64,000 bases of DNA from Nitrospiraceae bacterium (GCA_035623075.1 DASPUC010000052.1:85637-149636); one strand, 5' to 3'; positions 1-8,566 are shown, counted from the first letter of the stretch. Notes: generated from the letters alone by a model not told the origin. Program-made: numbers and translations.

Positions 1-608
1 GCATCGGTTTGAATGAAATTTTCATAGCGTGAAAGATTAATGTTTTCTCGTCCGATTCCGCTGACCACCCCCAAGGTGACTGTCCGGTCCAGGCCGAAGG
101 GGTTGCCCACCGCCAAAACCCATTGGCCGACACGAACTGAACTCGAATCCCCAAACTTGGCATAGACGAGCGGGTGCTCAGGGGTAACCTTGATGACCGC
201 CAAATCGGTATCCGGGTCCTTCCCGATTACTTGTCCGATCAGGGTCGATTTGTCAGACAAGCGCACCTCAATTTCTGTGGCGTCTCCAATCACGTGATTG
301 TTTGTGACGATGTGGCCGTCGGCATCCACAATCAGACCTGACCCGGATCCCGGAGAGTTGGGGATTCGGTCCTGAGGCAATTCTCGAGCGCGTCCAGGAC
401 CGCTGAGGGGAAAGAGATTGACGACGGACGGCTTTGCAGACTCAGCGAGCTCGGTGATGACAGTCTGAATTTCCTCCAACATTTGAAGGCCGTTAGGCGA
501 GCGTGTGGGAGCTGATCTGTCCGGCTCAGTGCCAGCCTGACCCACATCCAGCTGCAGGATGAGCACGATAGCAGATAACAGGGAAAGGATATGACGCGCA
601 TTGGTCAT
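1..608 (-). CDS. HtrA/DegP-type periplasmic serine protease (N-terminal part)
   Basis: Trypsin-like protease of the HtrA family, expected to degrade or chaperone misfolded proteins in the periplasm. The reading frame runs off the left edge of the window; 202 codons are visible. Residues 1-25 form a signal peptide (hydrophobic stretch ending near GQA). The catalytic His lies in NNHVIGD (about residue 105) and the catalytic Asp in DPDTDLAVIK (about residue 135). The GNSGG serine motif and any PDZ domains would lie beyond the edge. An in-frame ATG two codons upstream (612-614) is an alternative start. It lies 53 bp downstream of the TrkA_C gene on the same strand. Family membership is clear; which HtrA paralogue it is cannot be decided. 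Confidence 0.88.
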   Translation of the reverse strand, partial: MTNARHILSLLSAIVLILQLDVGQAGTEPDRSAPTRSPNGLQMLEEIQTVITELAESAKPSVVNLFPLSGPGRARELPQDRIPNSPGSGSGLIVDADGHIVTNNHVIGDATEIEVRLSDKSTLIGQVIGKDPDTDLAVIKVTPEHPLVYAKFGDSSSVRVGQWVLAVGNPFGLDRTVTLGVVSGIGRENINLSRYENFIQTD

Positions 609-661
609 ATACATCTATTTATTTTATACCACGCCCATTCTCGATGTCTGCTGTTGCTAGG

Positions 662-1285
662 TTAGGCGGACCTCACACGGCCAGCAACCTGTGAAGCCGC
701 CTTGGCAAGATCAGCTTGCAGTCCGACCACGATCAAAATGTCATCAGTGCGCAGCACCAGGTCCTCAGATGGATTGATGAAAAAAGGGCCTCGAAAGATC
801 GTCACGATGCGCACTGACTCCGGAAGGTGCAGCTCAACGATTTTTTGTCCGATCGCAGGAGCGCCGGCGGACAAGACAATACGTTCAAGGGCAGCGGATC
901 GGCGGCTGAGGTCTCGCTGAAGCGTGAGTAAATCTTCCTGTATCGTCTCGAGTTTCAGCGCCCGTACCTGGCTATCAACTGTGAGGAGCGCCTGTTTGAG
1001 CTGGTGGACGCGGGCACTGGTTTGGGTCAGGAGTCGGTTCAATTCAGTCGCAACGGCCGCTTCATGATCAGGTAGAAATTTCCGAGGCCAGAGGGCGGCG
1101 ATCTGGCGGCCAAGATCGGCATGCGCCATATCAACCTGGGTGATGGCTGCAGAGGCTTGGCCATGGAGACGAAGGACTTCGACTTTCCGGTTTACGCGTT
1201 CGGCAATGGCGAGAATCGTCTCATAGATGGCCTGGCCAGTAATCGAGAGTTCTTTTTGAAGGCGACCAAGAAATTCAAGCAGCAT
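662..1285 (-). CDS. Orphan TrkA_C (RCK_C) domain protein with coiled-coil N-terminus
   Basis: A 207-residue soluble protein. Residues about 1-135 are helical, rich in Leu, Gln and Ala, and look like a coiled coil. Residues about 140-203 match the TrkA C-terminal (RCK_C) fold, with a strand-turn pattern around VRIVTIFRG and DDILIVVGL. This domain normally binds small ligands in potassium-channel gating proteins and transporters. Here there is no TrkA_N nucleotide-binding domain and no membrane segment, so it would have to act on a partner. It is followed after 53 bp by the htrA gene and may be cotranscribed with it. The ligand and partner are unknown. No strong ribosome binding site precedes the start. 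Confidence 0.75.
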   Translation of the reverse strand: MLLEFLGRLQKELSITGQAIYETILAIAERVNRKVEVLRLHGQASAAITQVDMAHADLGRQIAALWPRKFLPDHEAAVATELNRLLTQTSARVHQLKQALLTVDSQVRALKLETIQEDLLTLQRDLSRRSAALERIVLSAGAPAIGQKIVELHLPESVRIVTIFRGPFFINPSEDLVLRTDDILIVVGLQADLAKAASQVAGRVRSA

Positions 1286-1360
1286 GAGGACCCGCGATTA
1301 CAATGTCCGATAAGATCTATTATGTAAACCTATTAATCTCTTCTGTGATGTCCTGATCCT

Positions 1361-1786
1361 TTACTCTCCTCCCGTTGTTAGGTCAATACAGATAATCTCT
1401 CTCACGACCGAGCATGTGATAGCACCAAGGCTAGCCGAGTGCGTCCAGCACCACCGACACTCCATTTCGGAAAAGTGCTCCCATGGTAAGAGTCGCTCAT
1501 GGACGGTCCACTGCTGGACATTCACACTATCCCCATTCACGTGTGCCACGGCGCGCCCCCATCGGTAGGATAAGGACTTCGCCCCTGACGGAATTCTGAT
1601 CGCCACCCAACGGTGGTCGGACCAAAACACGAGATATCCTCCGTCCTGTTGAGATTGCACCGCGCAGCCGTCTTCCCTCACGAACGTTCTACCCTGTGGA
1701 AGCCCGTGGAACGATCCTTGAAGCAGACAGTCGGATCCATCTGAGAATGCCAGAACCAGCCACGCAAGTGTCTCAACCCCCTTCAT
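1361..1786 (-). CDS. Small hypothetical protein, possibly exported
   Basis: I do not recognise this protein. From the second in-frame ATG (1784-1786) it is about 141 residues, with a Lys followed by a short hydrophobic stretch (LAWLVLAF) that could be a weak signal peptide. The body is rich in Trp and Cys (for example CRWCW) and has no family motif that I can name. The sequence GTGAGGT lies seven bases upstream of this ATG and fits a ribosome binding site, which makes this start better than the ATG at 1792. It lies between lipA and the TrkA_C gene on the same strand. It may be a lineage-specific gene or a spurious frame. Confidence 0.45.
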   Translation of the reverse strand: MKGVETLAWLVLAFSDGSDCLLQGSFHGLPQGRTFVREDGCAVQSQQDGGYLVFWSDHRWVAIRIPSGAKSLSYRWGRAVAHVNGDSVNVQQWTVHERLLPWEHFSEMECRWCWTHSASLGAITCSVVREIICIDLTTGGE

Positions 1787-1909
1787 CTCCATACCTCACA
1801 CGAGACGGAGTATGCCCTCAGAGGCTCCGCCTCGAGCACCGGCGAGCGTACCTGTTTGAAGCCAAGCACTCAGCCAAAGAATGTAAAGAAATACGAGAAG
1901 AACGCCGAC

Positions 1910-2860
1910 TTAACGAGGGTCAGGAAAGTCTCCGTTTTGGTCGGAGACGACGTGCTGCGCAGCATGATAGGAACTACGGACCAATGGACCTGATTCGACG
2001 TGCATGAAACCGAGAGCTAGCCCCTCCTCTTTTAACATGGCAAATTCGGAGGGATCATAGAAGCGTACGACGGGCAGGTGGTCTTTGGTCGGCTGGAGGT
2101 ATTGTCCAATGGTCATGATATCGCAGTCGATGGAACGCAGATCGTGCATAACTTCGCGGGCCTCATCCACTGTTTCGCCCATCCCCAGAATCAGCCCCGA
2201 TTTCGTCGTCATCCCCAGCTCCTTCGCGTGCCGCAACAGCTCAATAGAACGCCGATACTTTCCTTGAGGGCGAAGTGTCGAAAACAGCCGCGGGACAGTT
2301 TCGATGTTATGGTTCAGGATATCTGGCTTCTCGGCGCATACGGATGCGAGCGCCGTGGTGTTCCCTTCAAAATCCGGGATAAGCACTTCGATCGTGCAGG
2401 TCGGAATCAACCGTCTGATGTGGGTTATCGTTCCGGCAAAGATGGCGGCCCCGCCATCCGCCAATTCATCCCGGTTCACGGAGGTGATAACCGCATGGCG
2501 TAAACCCAATGCCCGAACGGCTTCGGCGACACGGAGCGGTTCTTCATGATCCACAGCCAGCGGACGGCCTGTGGTGACCGAGCAATAGTGACATCGCCTC
2601 GTGCAGATGTTCCCAAGAATCAGAAAGGTCGCGGTGCGGGCGTTCCAACATTCCCAGACGTTGGGGCAACGAGCTTCCTCGCAGATGGTATGGAGTTTGA
2701 GCTGTTCCATCGTGTGCTTAATGTCGAGATAGTCAGGGCCGGTTTTTGCATGAACTTTGAACCAGGGCGGTAATCGTGGCCGGCCAATGGCTGAATGTCC
2801 ACGGCTATTCGCGGATTCAGATGGCAAGGAACGAACCCGGTCGATCGGTATGAAGTTCAT
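1910..2860 (-). CDS. lipA: Lipoyl synthase
   Basis: Radical SAM enzyme that inserts two sulfurs into protein-bound octanoyl groups to make lipoyl cofactors, which the neighbouring PdhC needs. From the chosen start the protein is 316 residues, normal for LipA. It has the auxiliary cluster motif C60-X4-C65-X5-C71, the radical SAM motif CTRRCHYC (C86, C90, C93) and the C-terminal RSSYHA (295-300) whose serine ligates the auxiliary cluster. The frame stays open further upstream to 2965, but the ATG at 2858-2860 overlaps the pdhC stop as ATGA, so translational coupling makes this the likely start. It is the last gene of the mrp-pdh operon. No lipB is in the window. Confidence 0.96.
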   Translation of the reverse strand: MNFIPIDRVRSLPSESANSRGHSAIGRPRLPPWFKVHAKTGPDYLDIKHTMEQLKLHTICEEARCPNVWECWNARTATFLILGNICTRRCHYCSVTTGRPLAVDHEEPLRVAEAVRALGLRHAVITSVNRDELADGGAAIFAGTITHIRRLIPTCTIEVLIPDFEGNTTALASVCAEKPDILNHNIETVPRLFSTLRPQGKYRRSIELLRHAKELGMTTKSGLILGMGETVDEAREVMHDLRSIDCDIMTIGQYLQPTKDHLPVVRFYDPSEFAMLKEEGLALGFMHVESGPLVRSSYHAAQHVVSDQNGDFPDPR

Positions 2861-4056
2861 GGAGTCGTTCCTCGTTGAATAAGCTCTTGAGGGTGCTCCA
2901 GACACCACTTGAAGGTCTTCAAGAATTCCGCGCCTTGTAATCCATCTAAGGCTCGGTGATCGCATGACAACGTGACCTTCATGCGTCGGCCAGGTACTAT
3001 GGTGCCTTTCCGTACGACTGGCACATCTTGGATGGCGCCCACAGCGATTGAGGCTGCCTGGGGCGGAATAAGCACAGCGATAAAGTTTTCCACATCGAAC
3101 ATTCCAAGGTTGGAGATGGAAAATGTGGCGCCAGTGTACTCATCGGGGCGCAACCGTTTCTGTTTGGCCCGTTCGATTAGTGTTCGGGATTCAGTCGAGA
3201 TGTCGTGGAGTGACTTACAGCCGCAGTCGCGAATAACCGGCGTGATGAGGCCATCTTCCATGCCAACCGCCACACCGATATCGATGCTTGCATGCCGCCT
3301 AATCGCGTCACCGGTGTAAGACACGTTGATCTCAGGATGGCGACTGAGGGCCAGAGCCGCAGTTTTGATCAACAGATCGGTAACGGATGGATGGTTCTGA
3401 CGGCTCTGTTTGCTCTGATCGCGGAATCGCTCAGCCGGATTCATATCGATGTCGATGGTGAGGTAGAAGTGCGGTACCGGTGCCTTGCTTTGACTGGTGG
3501 CCCGGGCAATGGCTTTTCGCATCTGGCTCAACGGGTGGTCTGTTCCCGGAGGCATGACCTGCGTCACAGGTACCGCCTTCACGACATCGTCTTCGACAAT
3601 CCGCCCGCCAGGGCCAGTGCCTGCGATGGTGGAAAGGTCGATCCCTCGTTCGGCGGCAAGAGCCTTCGCACGAGGCGAGGCGATGGGATGAACACCCTCT
3701 GCACGGGTCGGCGGAGCCACCACCGGGCCCGCACCGGGCGCCGTGCTTGCTTTTGTGCTGCTTCCTGCGGCCGGCGTAGCGGCGATGGTGTCGGTCAATG
3801 CCGCGGTGATGTCTTCATCTGGCTCGCCGATGACGCCGATCAGCGTTCCCGAGGGGACGGTTTCCCCGTTCTGCACCAGGATCTTGCGCAGGACGCCGGA
3901 TGCGAACGCCTCGAGGTCCATGACGGCTTTGTCGGTTTCGATTTCAGCGAGGACCTCCCCTGCCTGAACCTGGTCGCCTTCGCGTTTCTTCCAGGCCAGC
4001 AGGACACCTTCTTCCATCGTATCGCTGAGTTTGGGCATGACGACGCGGCTAGCCAT
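2857..4056 (-). CDS. pdhC: Pyruvate dehydrogenase E2, dihydrolipoyllysine acetyltransferase
   Basis: E2 core of the pyruvate dehydrogenase complex, moving acetyl groups from the E1 thiamine centre to CoA. It has one lipoyl domain (about 1-78) with the lipoylated Lys43 in ETDKAVMD, a proline/alanine-rich linker, a peripheral subunit-binding domain (about 125-160, IASPRAKALA) and the catalytic domain (about 170-399) with HRALDG (His367, Asp371). The start at 4054-4056 is preceded by GAGGAAACGC, a good ribosome binding site; the frame is open upstream to 4110 without a better one. It overlaps the preceding unknown gene by 8 bp and lipA by 4 bp. No E3 gene is present in the window. Confidence 0.95.
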   Translation of the reverse strand: MASRVVMPKLSDTMEEGVLLAWKKREGDQVQAGEVLAEIETDKAVMDLEAFASGVLRKILVQNGETVPSGTLIGVIGEPDEDITAALTDTIAATPAAGSSTKASTAPGAGPVVAPPTRAEGVHPIASPRAKALAAERGIDLSTIAGTGPGGRIVEDDVVKAVPVTQVMPPGTDHPLSQMRKAIARATSQSKAPVPHFYLTIDIDMNPAERFRDQSKQSRQNHPSVTDLLIKTAALALSRHPEINVSYTGDAIRRHASIDIGVAVGMEDGLITPVIRDCGCKSLHDISTESRTLIERAKQKRLRPDEYTGATFSISNLGMFDVENFIAVLIPPQAASIAVGAIQDVPVVRKGTIVPGRRMKVTLSCDHRALDGLQGAEFLKTFKWCLEHPQELIQRGTTP

Positions 4057-4423
4057 GCGTTTCCTCATGTCGCCGCTGGAAACAGCGGCGCAATTTGTCG
4101 AACCACCCACCCGATTGCTCGGCTTTCCGTTCCGGATCCAGATATTCGATCCATGGTTCCTGGGAGCCCAGGTACAGACCGTTTCGTACGCTCAGTTGAC
4201 TGCGCAGTTGCGAGTAGCCCTGTTCGTGAAGGGTATGGATCAATTCTTCCAATGCGGTCCCCTGCGTATCCCGTACGGCTGTCACGACACGCGTTGTCTC
4301 ATATCGTAGGATGGCTCGAATACCGCCTTCGGCCAGTTCAAACTCGACTGGTCGGCTGAACCCACGCTCAAGTGCATCGAGGCCGGCGAGTCGGTGCTGG
4401 TCCATGTGTTCACTTGGTTTCAC
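4049..4423 (-). CDS. Unknown protein encoded between pdhB and pdhC
   Basis: A 124-residue soluble protein that I do not recognise. It has no signal peptide, no membrane segment and no cysteine pattern; it contains a likely beta-rich middle (FELAEGGIRAILRYETTRVV) and a basic C-terminus (KLRRCFQRRHEETHG). Its ATG overlaps the stop of the upstream unknown gene as ATGA, and its end overlaps pdhC by 8 bp, so it is translated as part of the pyruvate dehydrogenase operon. A role in assembly, lipoylation or regulation of the complex is an inference from position only. Confidence 0.8.
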   Translation of the reverse strand: MKPSEHMDQHRLAGLDALERGFSRPVEFELAEGGIRAILRYETTRVVTAVRDTQGTALEELIHTLHEQGYSQLRSQLSVRNGLYLGSQEPWIEYLDPERKAEQSGGWFDKLRRCFQRRHEETHG

Positions 4424-4788
4424 AGAGCTCGAAAAACAGCCAACAGGTCGCTCAAGGCGATCGTCTTGGTCTTCAGGATGGCGCGCTGTGCCTGCATCGG
4501 CTCCATTGTCGTCGCTCGCTCATGGCCGCCTTTCAAGATCGCGGCTCCGAGGGCGAGCACGTCTTTGCATTCGTTCTCGACTTTACCCTTGACCACCGGA
4601 TTGACTGCAAGGATGTCCGCCATCGCGGCGCGCGTCTTGGCAAGATGGGCATGCAGTTCTTCATCCGGGAACGCCTTCCGAGATGCTTCATCGAGACATC
4701 GATCGAGGTATTGCGCGAGGAAGACATACAGTCGAACCAGTGTGGCTGTGATGTCGATATGGTTGGGAGTCTGAGTGTGCGATGACAT
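4420..4788 (-). CDS. Unknown mostly helical protein in the pdh operon
   Basis: A 122-residue protein of unknown function. It is predicted to be almost all helix, with a hydrophobic N-terminal helix (LVRLYVFLAQYLDRCL) and later helices rich in Ala, Lys and Glu. One Cys is in VENECKDV. No export signal is visible. It starts 20 bp after the pdhB stop and its own stop overlaps the next gene as ATGA. Placement between E1-beta and E2 genes, together with the next unknown gene, suggests a paired accessory function for the complex; this is inference. Confidence 0.8.
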   Translation of the reverse strand: MSSHTQTPNHIDITATLVRLYVFLAQYLDRCLDEASRKAFPDEELHAHLAKTRAAMADILAVNPVVKGKVENECKDVLALGAAILKGGHERATTMEPMQAQRAILKTKTIALSDLLAVFRAL

Positions 4789-4808
4789 GGCTGATCGTGC
4801 CTCTCTGG

Positions 4809-5786
4809 TTACCGCTTACCGCAGACTGATTTTACAGCTGCGACGACGCGCACTTGATCCGGAATGGCCGCATCCTCCAGCGGACGGCAGTAGGGCATCG
4901 GCACGTCTTCCCCGGTGACGCGCAGGATGGGCGCATCGAGATAGTCAAACGCCGCCGCGTATACACTCTCGGCAATCTGCGCGCCGAGGCCACAGAACGG
5001 CCAGCCTTCTTCGACGATCACCAGGCGCCCAGTTTTCTTCACTGAGGCGGCGATCGTCTGGATATCCAGCGGTCTGAGAGTCCGTGGATCGACGACCTCC
5101 GCCTCGATACCCTCGCGACTCAGTTGGTCGGCCGCGTCCAACGCGAGCAAGAGCATCTTCGAGTAGGCAACGATCGTGACGTCGTCCCCTGCGCGTTTCA
5201 CCTCGGCGACCCCGACGGGAATCGTGTACTCCCCTTCGGCAACCTCGCCCTTCGTTGCATAGAGTAACTGGGCCTCGATGAAGATGACGGGGTTCTCGTC
5301 CCGGATCGCGCTCTTAAGCAAGCCTTTGGCATCGTGGGGGGTCGCCGGCGCCATTACTTTCAACCCCGGGACGTGGCAGAACCACGCCTCCAGGCTCTGC
5401 GAATGCTGGGCGCCCAATTGGTGAGCAGCACTGCCTGGACCACGGATCACGAGGGGAGCCGTGAGCTGCCCGCCTGACATATAGTGCAGCTTAGCAGCGT
5501 TGTTGACGATCTGATCCAGCGCGAGAATGCCAAAATTGAACGTCATGAGTTCGACAATGGGATGTAATCCTGCCATGGCAGCGCCGATGGCCAGGCCCGT
5601 GAAGCCAGCTTCCGTGATCGGCGTGTCAATCACCCGCTGCGGGCCGAACTCTTCCATGAAACCCTTGCTCACCTTAAAGGCGCCCTGGTAGTACGCAACC
5701 TCTTCGCCAATCAGAAAAATGCGCGAGTCTCGACGCATTTCTTCCCGCATCGCTTGATTGAGCGCGTCCCGGTACGACAGCACCAT
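4809..5786 (-). CDS. pdhB: Pyruvate dehydrogenase E1 component, beta subunit
   Basis: Beta subunit of the alpha2beta2 E1 enzyme that decarboxylates pyruvate with thiamine diphosphate. The 325-residue length is typical. Family landmarks include the start MVLSYRDALNQAMREEM, IGEEVAYYQGAFKVSKG, DTPITEAGFTGLAIGAA, the central GPGSAAHQLGAQHSQ loop and the C-terminal transketolase segment with VDPRTLRPLD and VEEGW. It lies 7 bp after pdhA, so the two E1 subunits are made from one transcript. Substrate could in principle be another 2-oxo acid, but pairing with a PdhA-like alpha subunit supports pyruvate. Confidence 0.95.
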   Translation of the reverse strand: MVLSYRDALNQAMREEMRRDSRIFLIGEEVAYYQGAFKVSKGFMEEFGPQRVIDTPITEAGFTGLAIGAAMAGLHPIVELMTFNFGILALDQIVNNAAKLHYMSGGQLTAPLVIRGPGSAAHQLGAQHSQSLEAWFCHVPGLKVMAPATPHDAKGLLKSAIRDENPVIFIEAQLLYATKGEVAEGEYTIPVGVAEVKRAGDDVTIVAYSKMLLLALDAADQLSREGIEAEVVDPRTLRPLDIQTIAASVKKTGRLVIVEEGWPFCGLGAQIAESVYAAAFDYLDAPILRVTGEDVPMPYCRPLEDAAIPDQVRVVAAVKSVCGKR

Positions 5787-5793
5787 GGATCAC

Positions 5794-6762
5794 CTATTCC
5801 TTCACCAGCACATCGTTGTGCAAGTCCGACGGCGCCGGGAAGGGACTTTCCTCTGCAAACTTGACGGCGGCCATCACCACCTCACTGATATCTCGTTCGA
5901 GCTGTTTGAAGTCGGCCTCCGTGCCCAGATTGTGGCGCAGGATTGTCTCCTTCAGCGACAGGAGCGGGTCATGCTTGCGATGCTCTTCCACTTCCTCTTT
6001 GGTTCGGTAATGTCCATGCGCCGGGTCGGCCATCGAATGGCCCATGAATCGGTAGGTCATCGCTTCGAGGAAAAATGGTCCTTGTCCCGCGCGAACCTGA
6101 TCCACCACCTTCCGCATCAGTGAACGGACCGCCAGGACATCCATCCCATCGACACGCTCTGCCGCAATGCCATGGGAACGGGCCATCCCTGCCACATCAG
6201 TATAGAGCGCGATTGCCCGTTCAGCCGGCGTGCCCATGCCATAGCGATTGTTCTCGCAGATGAAGATCACGGGAAGTTTCCACAGGGCGGCCAGATTGAG
6301 CGCTTCGTGTGCCTGCCCACTCGGCACCGCCCCTTCACCGAAGAAACAGACCGTGACGAGATCGAGCTTTTGATACTTGGTCGCAAAGGCCAGACCCACT
6401 CCAAGCGGGATGTGGCCACCCACGATGGCGTAACCGCCCATGAACCGGCGTGGGACGTCTATGAGGTGCATGGAGCCGCCCTTCCCTTTGCATAGGCCGG
6501 TCGCCTTGCCGAAGAGTTCGGCCATGACTCGTCCCGGGTCGGAGCCGCGGGCCAGACAGTGTCCGTGGTCGCGGTAGCTGCTGATCACGTAGTCATCCGG
6601 CCGGAGCGCGGTAATGGCGCCGACAGCGATCGCCTCTTCTCCAATATAGAGATGCAAGAAGCCGGCAATCTTGGCGAGGGCATACATCTCCGCCGATTTT
6701 TCTTCAAACCGGCGGATCAGCAGCATGTCCCGATAGAGCGAGAGCAGGTCGGCTCGGTCCAT
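5794..6762 (-). CDS. pdhA: Pyruvate dehydrogenase E1 component, alpha subunit
   Basis: Alpha subunit of E1, carrying the thiamine diphosphate site. The 322 residues contain HLYIGEEAIAVG, the SSYRDHGHCLARG loop, GGSMHL, and the thiamine-binding signature from GEG (142-144) to ENN (170-172). GEG replaces the more common GDG, which is tolerated in this family. The start follows the family pattern (MDRADLLSLYRDMLLIRRFEEK). It sits 63 bp downstream of the Rieske gene and 7 bp upstream of pdhB. Branched-chain 2-oxo acid activity cannot be excluded from sequence alone. Confidence 0.95.
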   Translation of the reverse strand: MDRADLLSLYRDMLLIRRFEEKSAEMYALAKIAGFLHLYIGEEAIAVGAITALRPDDYVISSYRDHGHCLARGSDPGRVMAELFGKATGLCKGKGGSMHLIDVPRRFMGGYAIVGGHIPLGVGLAFATKYQKLDLVTVCFFGEGAVPSGQAHEALNLAALWKLPVIFICENNRYGMGTPAERAIALYTDVAGMARSHGIAAERVDGMDVLAVRSLMRKVVDQVRAGQGPFFLEAMTYRFMGHSMADPAHGHYRTKEEVEEHRKHDPLLSLKETILRHNLGTEADFKQLERDISEVVMAAVKFAEESPFPAPSDLHNDVLVKE

Positions 6763-6825
6763 ACATGCATTATGCAGAGGCTTGAGAGCCGACTCAACCC
6801 CGATGTTGTCGGATCAATCGTGGGG

Positions 6826-7131
6826 CTAGAGAAGAACTTTGACGTCGGAGCCCTCGACCTTCACTTCGTACCGTTCCACTTTTGCCGCAGGATTATTCAC
6901 ACATCCGCCGGTGGTCACATCATATTCCCATCCATGCCAGGGACAGGTGACCACGTTCCCTGTGAGGTCGCCTTCACCAAGAGGCCCGCCGCGGTGCACG
7001 CAGGTATTGTCAATGACGTGGAACGTACCGTCCACATTGAAGACCGCGAGAGTCTTGCCGCTGGCTTCTGCGACAATGCCGTGACCCGGTTTGACATCTG
7101 CCGTGCCGGCCACTCGAACAAACTCCCCCAT
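6826..7131 (-). CDS. Rieske [2Fe-2S] ferredoxin-like protein
   Basis: A 101-residue stand-alone Rieske protein, cytoplasmic (no signal or membrane segment). The cluster ligands are complete: CVHRGG (Cys44, His46) and CPWHGW (Cys63, His66). The form is like the small ferredoxins of ring-hydroxylating dioxygenases and NirD-type proteins. A strong ribosome binding site (AAAGGAGGGGGAACC) precedes the ATG. It lies between mrp (25 bp) and pdhA (63 bp), so it is probably cotranscribed with them. The electron partner is not encoded next to it; a link to Mrp-dependent Fe-S delivery is an inference. Confidence 0.92.
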   Translation of the reverse strand: MGEFVRVAGTADVKPGHGIVAEASGKTLAVFNVDGTFHVIDNTCVHRGGPLGEGDLTGNVVTCPWHGWEYDVTTGGCVNNPAAKVERYEVKVEGSDVKVLL

Positions 7132-7156
7132 GGTTCCCCCTCCTTTCGATTATCCG

Positions 7157-8032
7157 TTAGTTGTTTGTGAAGGGTTTTTTGATCTTCTTGAGCAGGCTCT
7201 CGATCGGCGTACTCCCCTGCCCTGCACCACCCACCTCGGCGATGATCTTCTGCGCAATATCACGGAACGCGGCGGCCTGCGGGGAGGCCGGATCGGCCAC
7301 GACAATAGGATGTCCGGTGTCGCCTCCGTCACGAATTGCCGGATCGATGGGGATCCGTCCGAGGAAGGGCACGGCAAGCTTCTCCGCCGCTCGCTCACCG
7401 CCTCCATACGAGAAGATCTCGGTCCGTTCCCCGCAATGGCTGCAGACGAAATAACTCATGTTTTCGATGATGCCGAGGAGCGGGACATTCACCTTTTGAA
7501 ACATGGCCATGCCCTTCCGGACGTCGTAGAGCGCGACTTCTTGTGGCGTGGTCACCGTGATGGCACCGGCCAGCGGCACCATTTGCGACAAAGAAAGTTG
7601 GACGTCTCCGGTGCCAGGTGGTAGATCGATGAGCAGGTAGTCCAGTTCGCCCCACAGGACGTCGCGCAAGAACGCTTGCAGGTATTGATGGACCATCGGT
7701 CCACGCCACACGAGCGGAGATTCTTCCGGAACGAGGAAAGCCATGGAGATAAGTTTCACACCATAGTTTTCAACTGGTAGAATCTTGCCGTCTTTCTGCT
7801 CGGGACCTTTGGTACTTCCCATCATCATCGGGATGTTCGGGCCGTAGAGATCTGCATCCAACAGTCCGACTTTGACGCCGGCCAGCGCGAGTGCGCAAGC
7901 GAGGTTTGCTGCTACAGTCGATTTTCCCACCCCACCTTTGCCGCTGCTTATCGCGATAGCGTGTTTCACGCCGGGAATCAGGTTGTCTTTTCCCTCAGCT
8001 GGTTGTGTGCCATGCGCATGTTCGTCGGCCAT
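7157..8032 (-). CDS. mrp: Mrp/NBP35-type P-loop ATPase, Fe-S cluster carrier
   Basis: Fe-S cluster carrier of the Mrp/ApbC family, 291 residues from the chosen start. The deviant Walker A motif SGKGGVGKST lies at 30-39, Walker B around LIDLPPGTGD (134-143), and the cluster-binding CxxC is CSHC (197-200). The N-terminal DUF59 domain found in many homologues is absent. The ATG at 8030-8032 has GGGAGGATCC upstream, better than the more distal in-frame start at 8086. It is the first gene of the operon that continues with the Rieske protein, pdhABC and lipA; LipA and the Rieske protein are both possible clients. Confidence 0.94.
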   Translation of the reverse strand: MADEHAHGTQPAEGKDNLIPGVKHAIAISSGKGGVGKSTVAANLACALALAGVKVGLLDADLYGPNIPMMMGSTKGPEQKDGKILPVENYGVKLISMAFLVPEESPLVWRGPMVHQYLQAFLRDVLWGELDYLLIDLPPGTGDVQLSLSQMVPLAGAITVTTPQEVALYDVRKGMAMFQKVNVPLLGIIENMSYFVCSHCGERTEIFSYGGGERAAEKLAVPFLGRIPIDPAIRDGGDTGHPIVVADPASPQAAAFRDIAQKIIAEVGGAGQGSTPIESLLKKIKKPFTNN

Positions 8033-8566
8033 GGGATCCTCCCTCGTCTCGCATACGGTCCGTACAAGCACGATAAGCGAATTCAAGAAGTATTTCTTTC
8101 ATCATAAGCGATTGAGGCAGCGAAAGAAAATGGGCCGGTTGGACCAAGGTACCATAGCCCAACTGGGCCAACGGGGCAGCGCCACTCCGATAAAACAAGG
8201 CGATCGAGCCGTCGCAGATTCGTGGCGAGGCCAACCGGGGAAAGGGTCAAGATGATCCACTCAGATAAATCGGACTTGTCTCACGTGGGGCCCGTTCAGG
8301 ACAACACAGGCGTGCTGTGATGATGAGTATGGCACCCCCTCGCCACAGGTACCGATGGAGGCGGGCCGACTCTCCCAGCGCAGACCGGTGTTCAAGCGCG
8401 ACCTGACTATCCTTCTTTCTGCTGAGCAGCGGGAATCGCTTAATCGGAACATCACAGGGGGAAATGGAAGCACTGTCTGACGCAAACGGAGGAGAGGAAT
8501 TTTTTAGCAGCAGCATCGCAGTGTATACTAAAAGAAGGTTCGCCATCGCCCTGTCTGAGGATGCCC
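8033..8566. other. Intergenic region between divergent mrp and putA
   Basis: About 530 bp with no gene that I can support. Frames open on the minus strand here (7995-8234 and 8247-8648) have no family features, and the second runs into putA. The stretch must hold the promoters for the mrp-pdh operon (leftward) and for putA (rightward). No riboswitch, repeat or tRNA was seen. Confidence 0.5.
8501..8529 (+). promoter_or_regulatory. Candidate sigma-70 promoter of putA
   Basis: TATACT at 8524-8529 is a good -10 element. Seventeen bases upstream lies TTTTTA, a weak -35. The expected transcript would begin near 8536, about 30 bases before the putA start. No regulatory operator was recognised. Confidence 0.35.

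Noticed and set aside
2078..2503. Open frame on the plus strand opposite lipA
   Set aside because: Antisense shadow of a strongly conserved radical SAM gene, without its own ribosome binding site or motif.
3292..4359. Long open frame (355 codons) on the plus strand
   Set aside because: It lies opposite pdhC and its neighbour, whose products have clear motifs and overlaps; the antisense protein has no family features.
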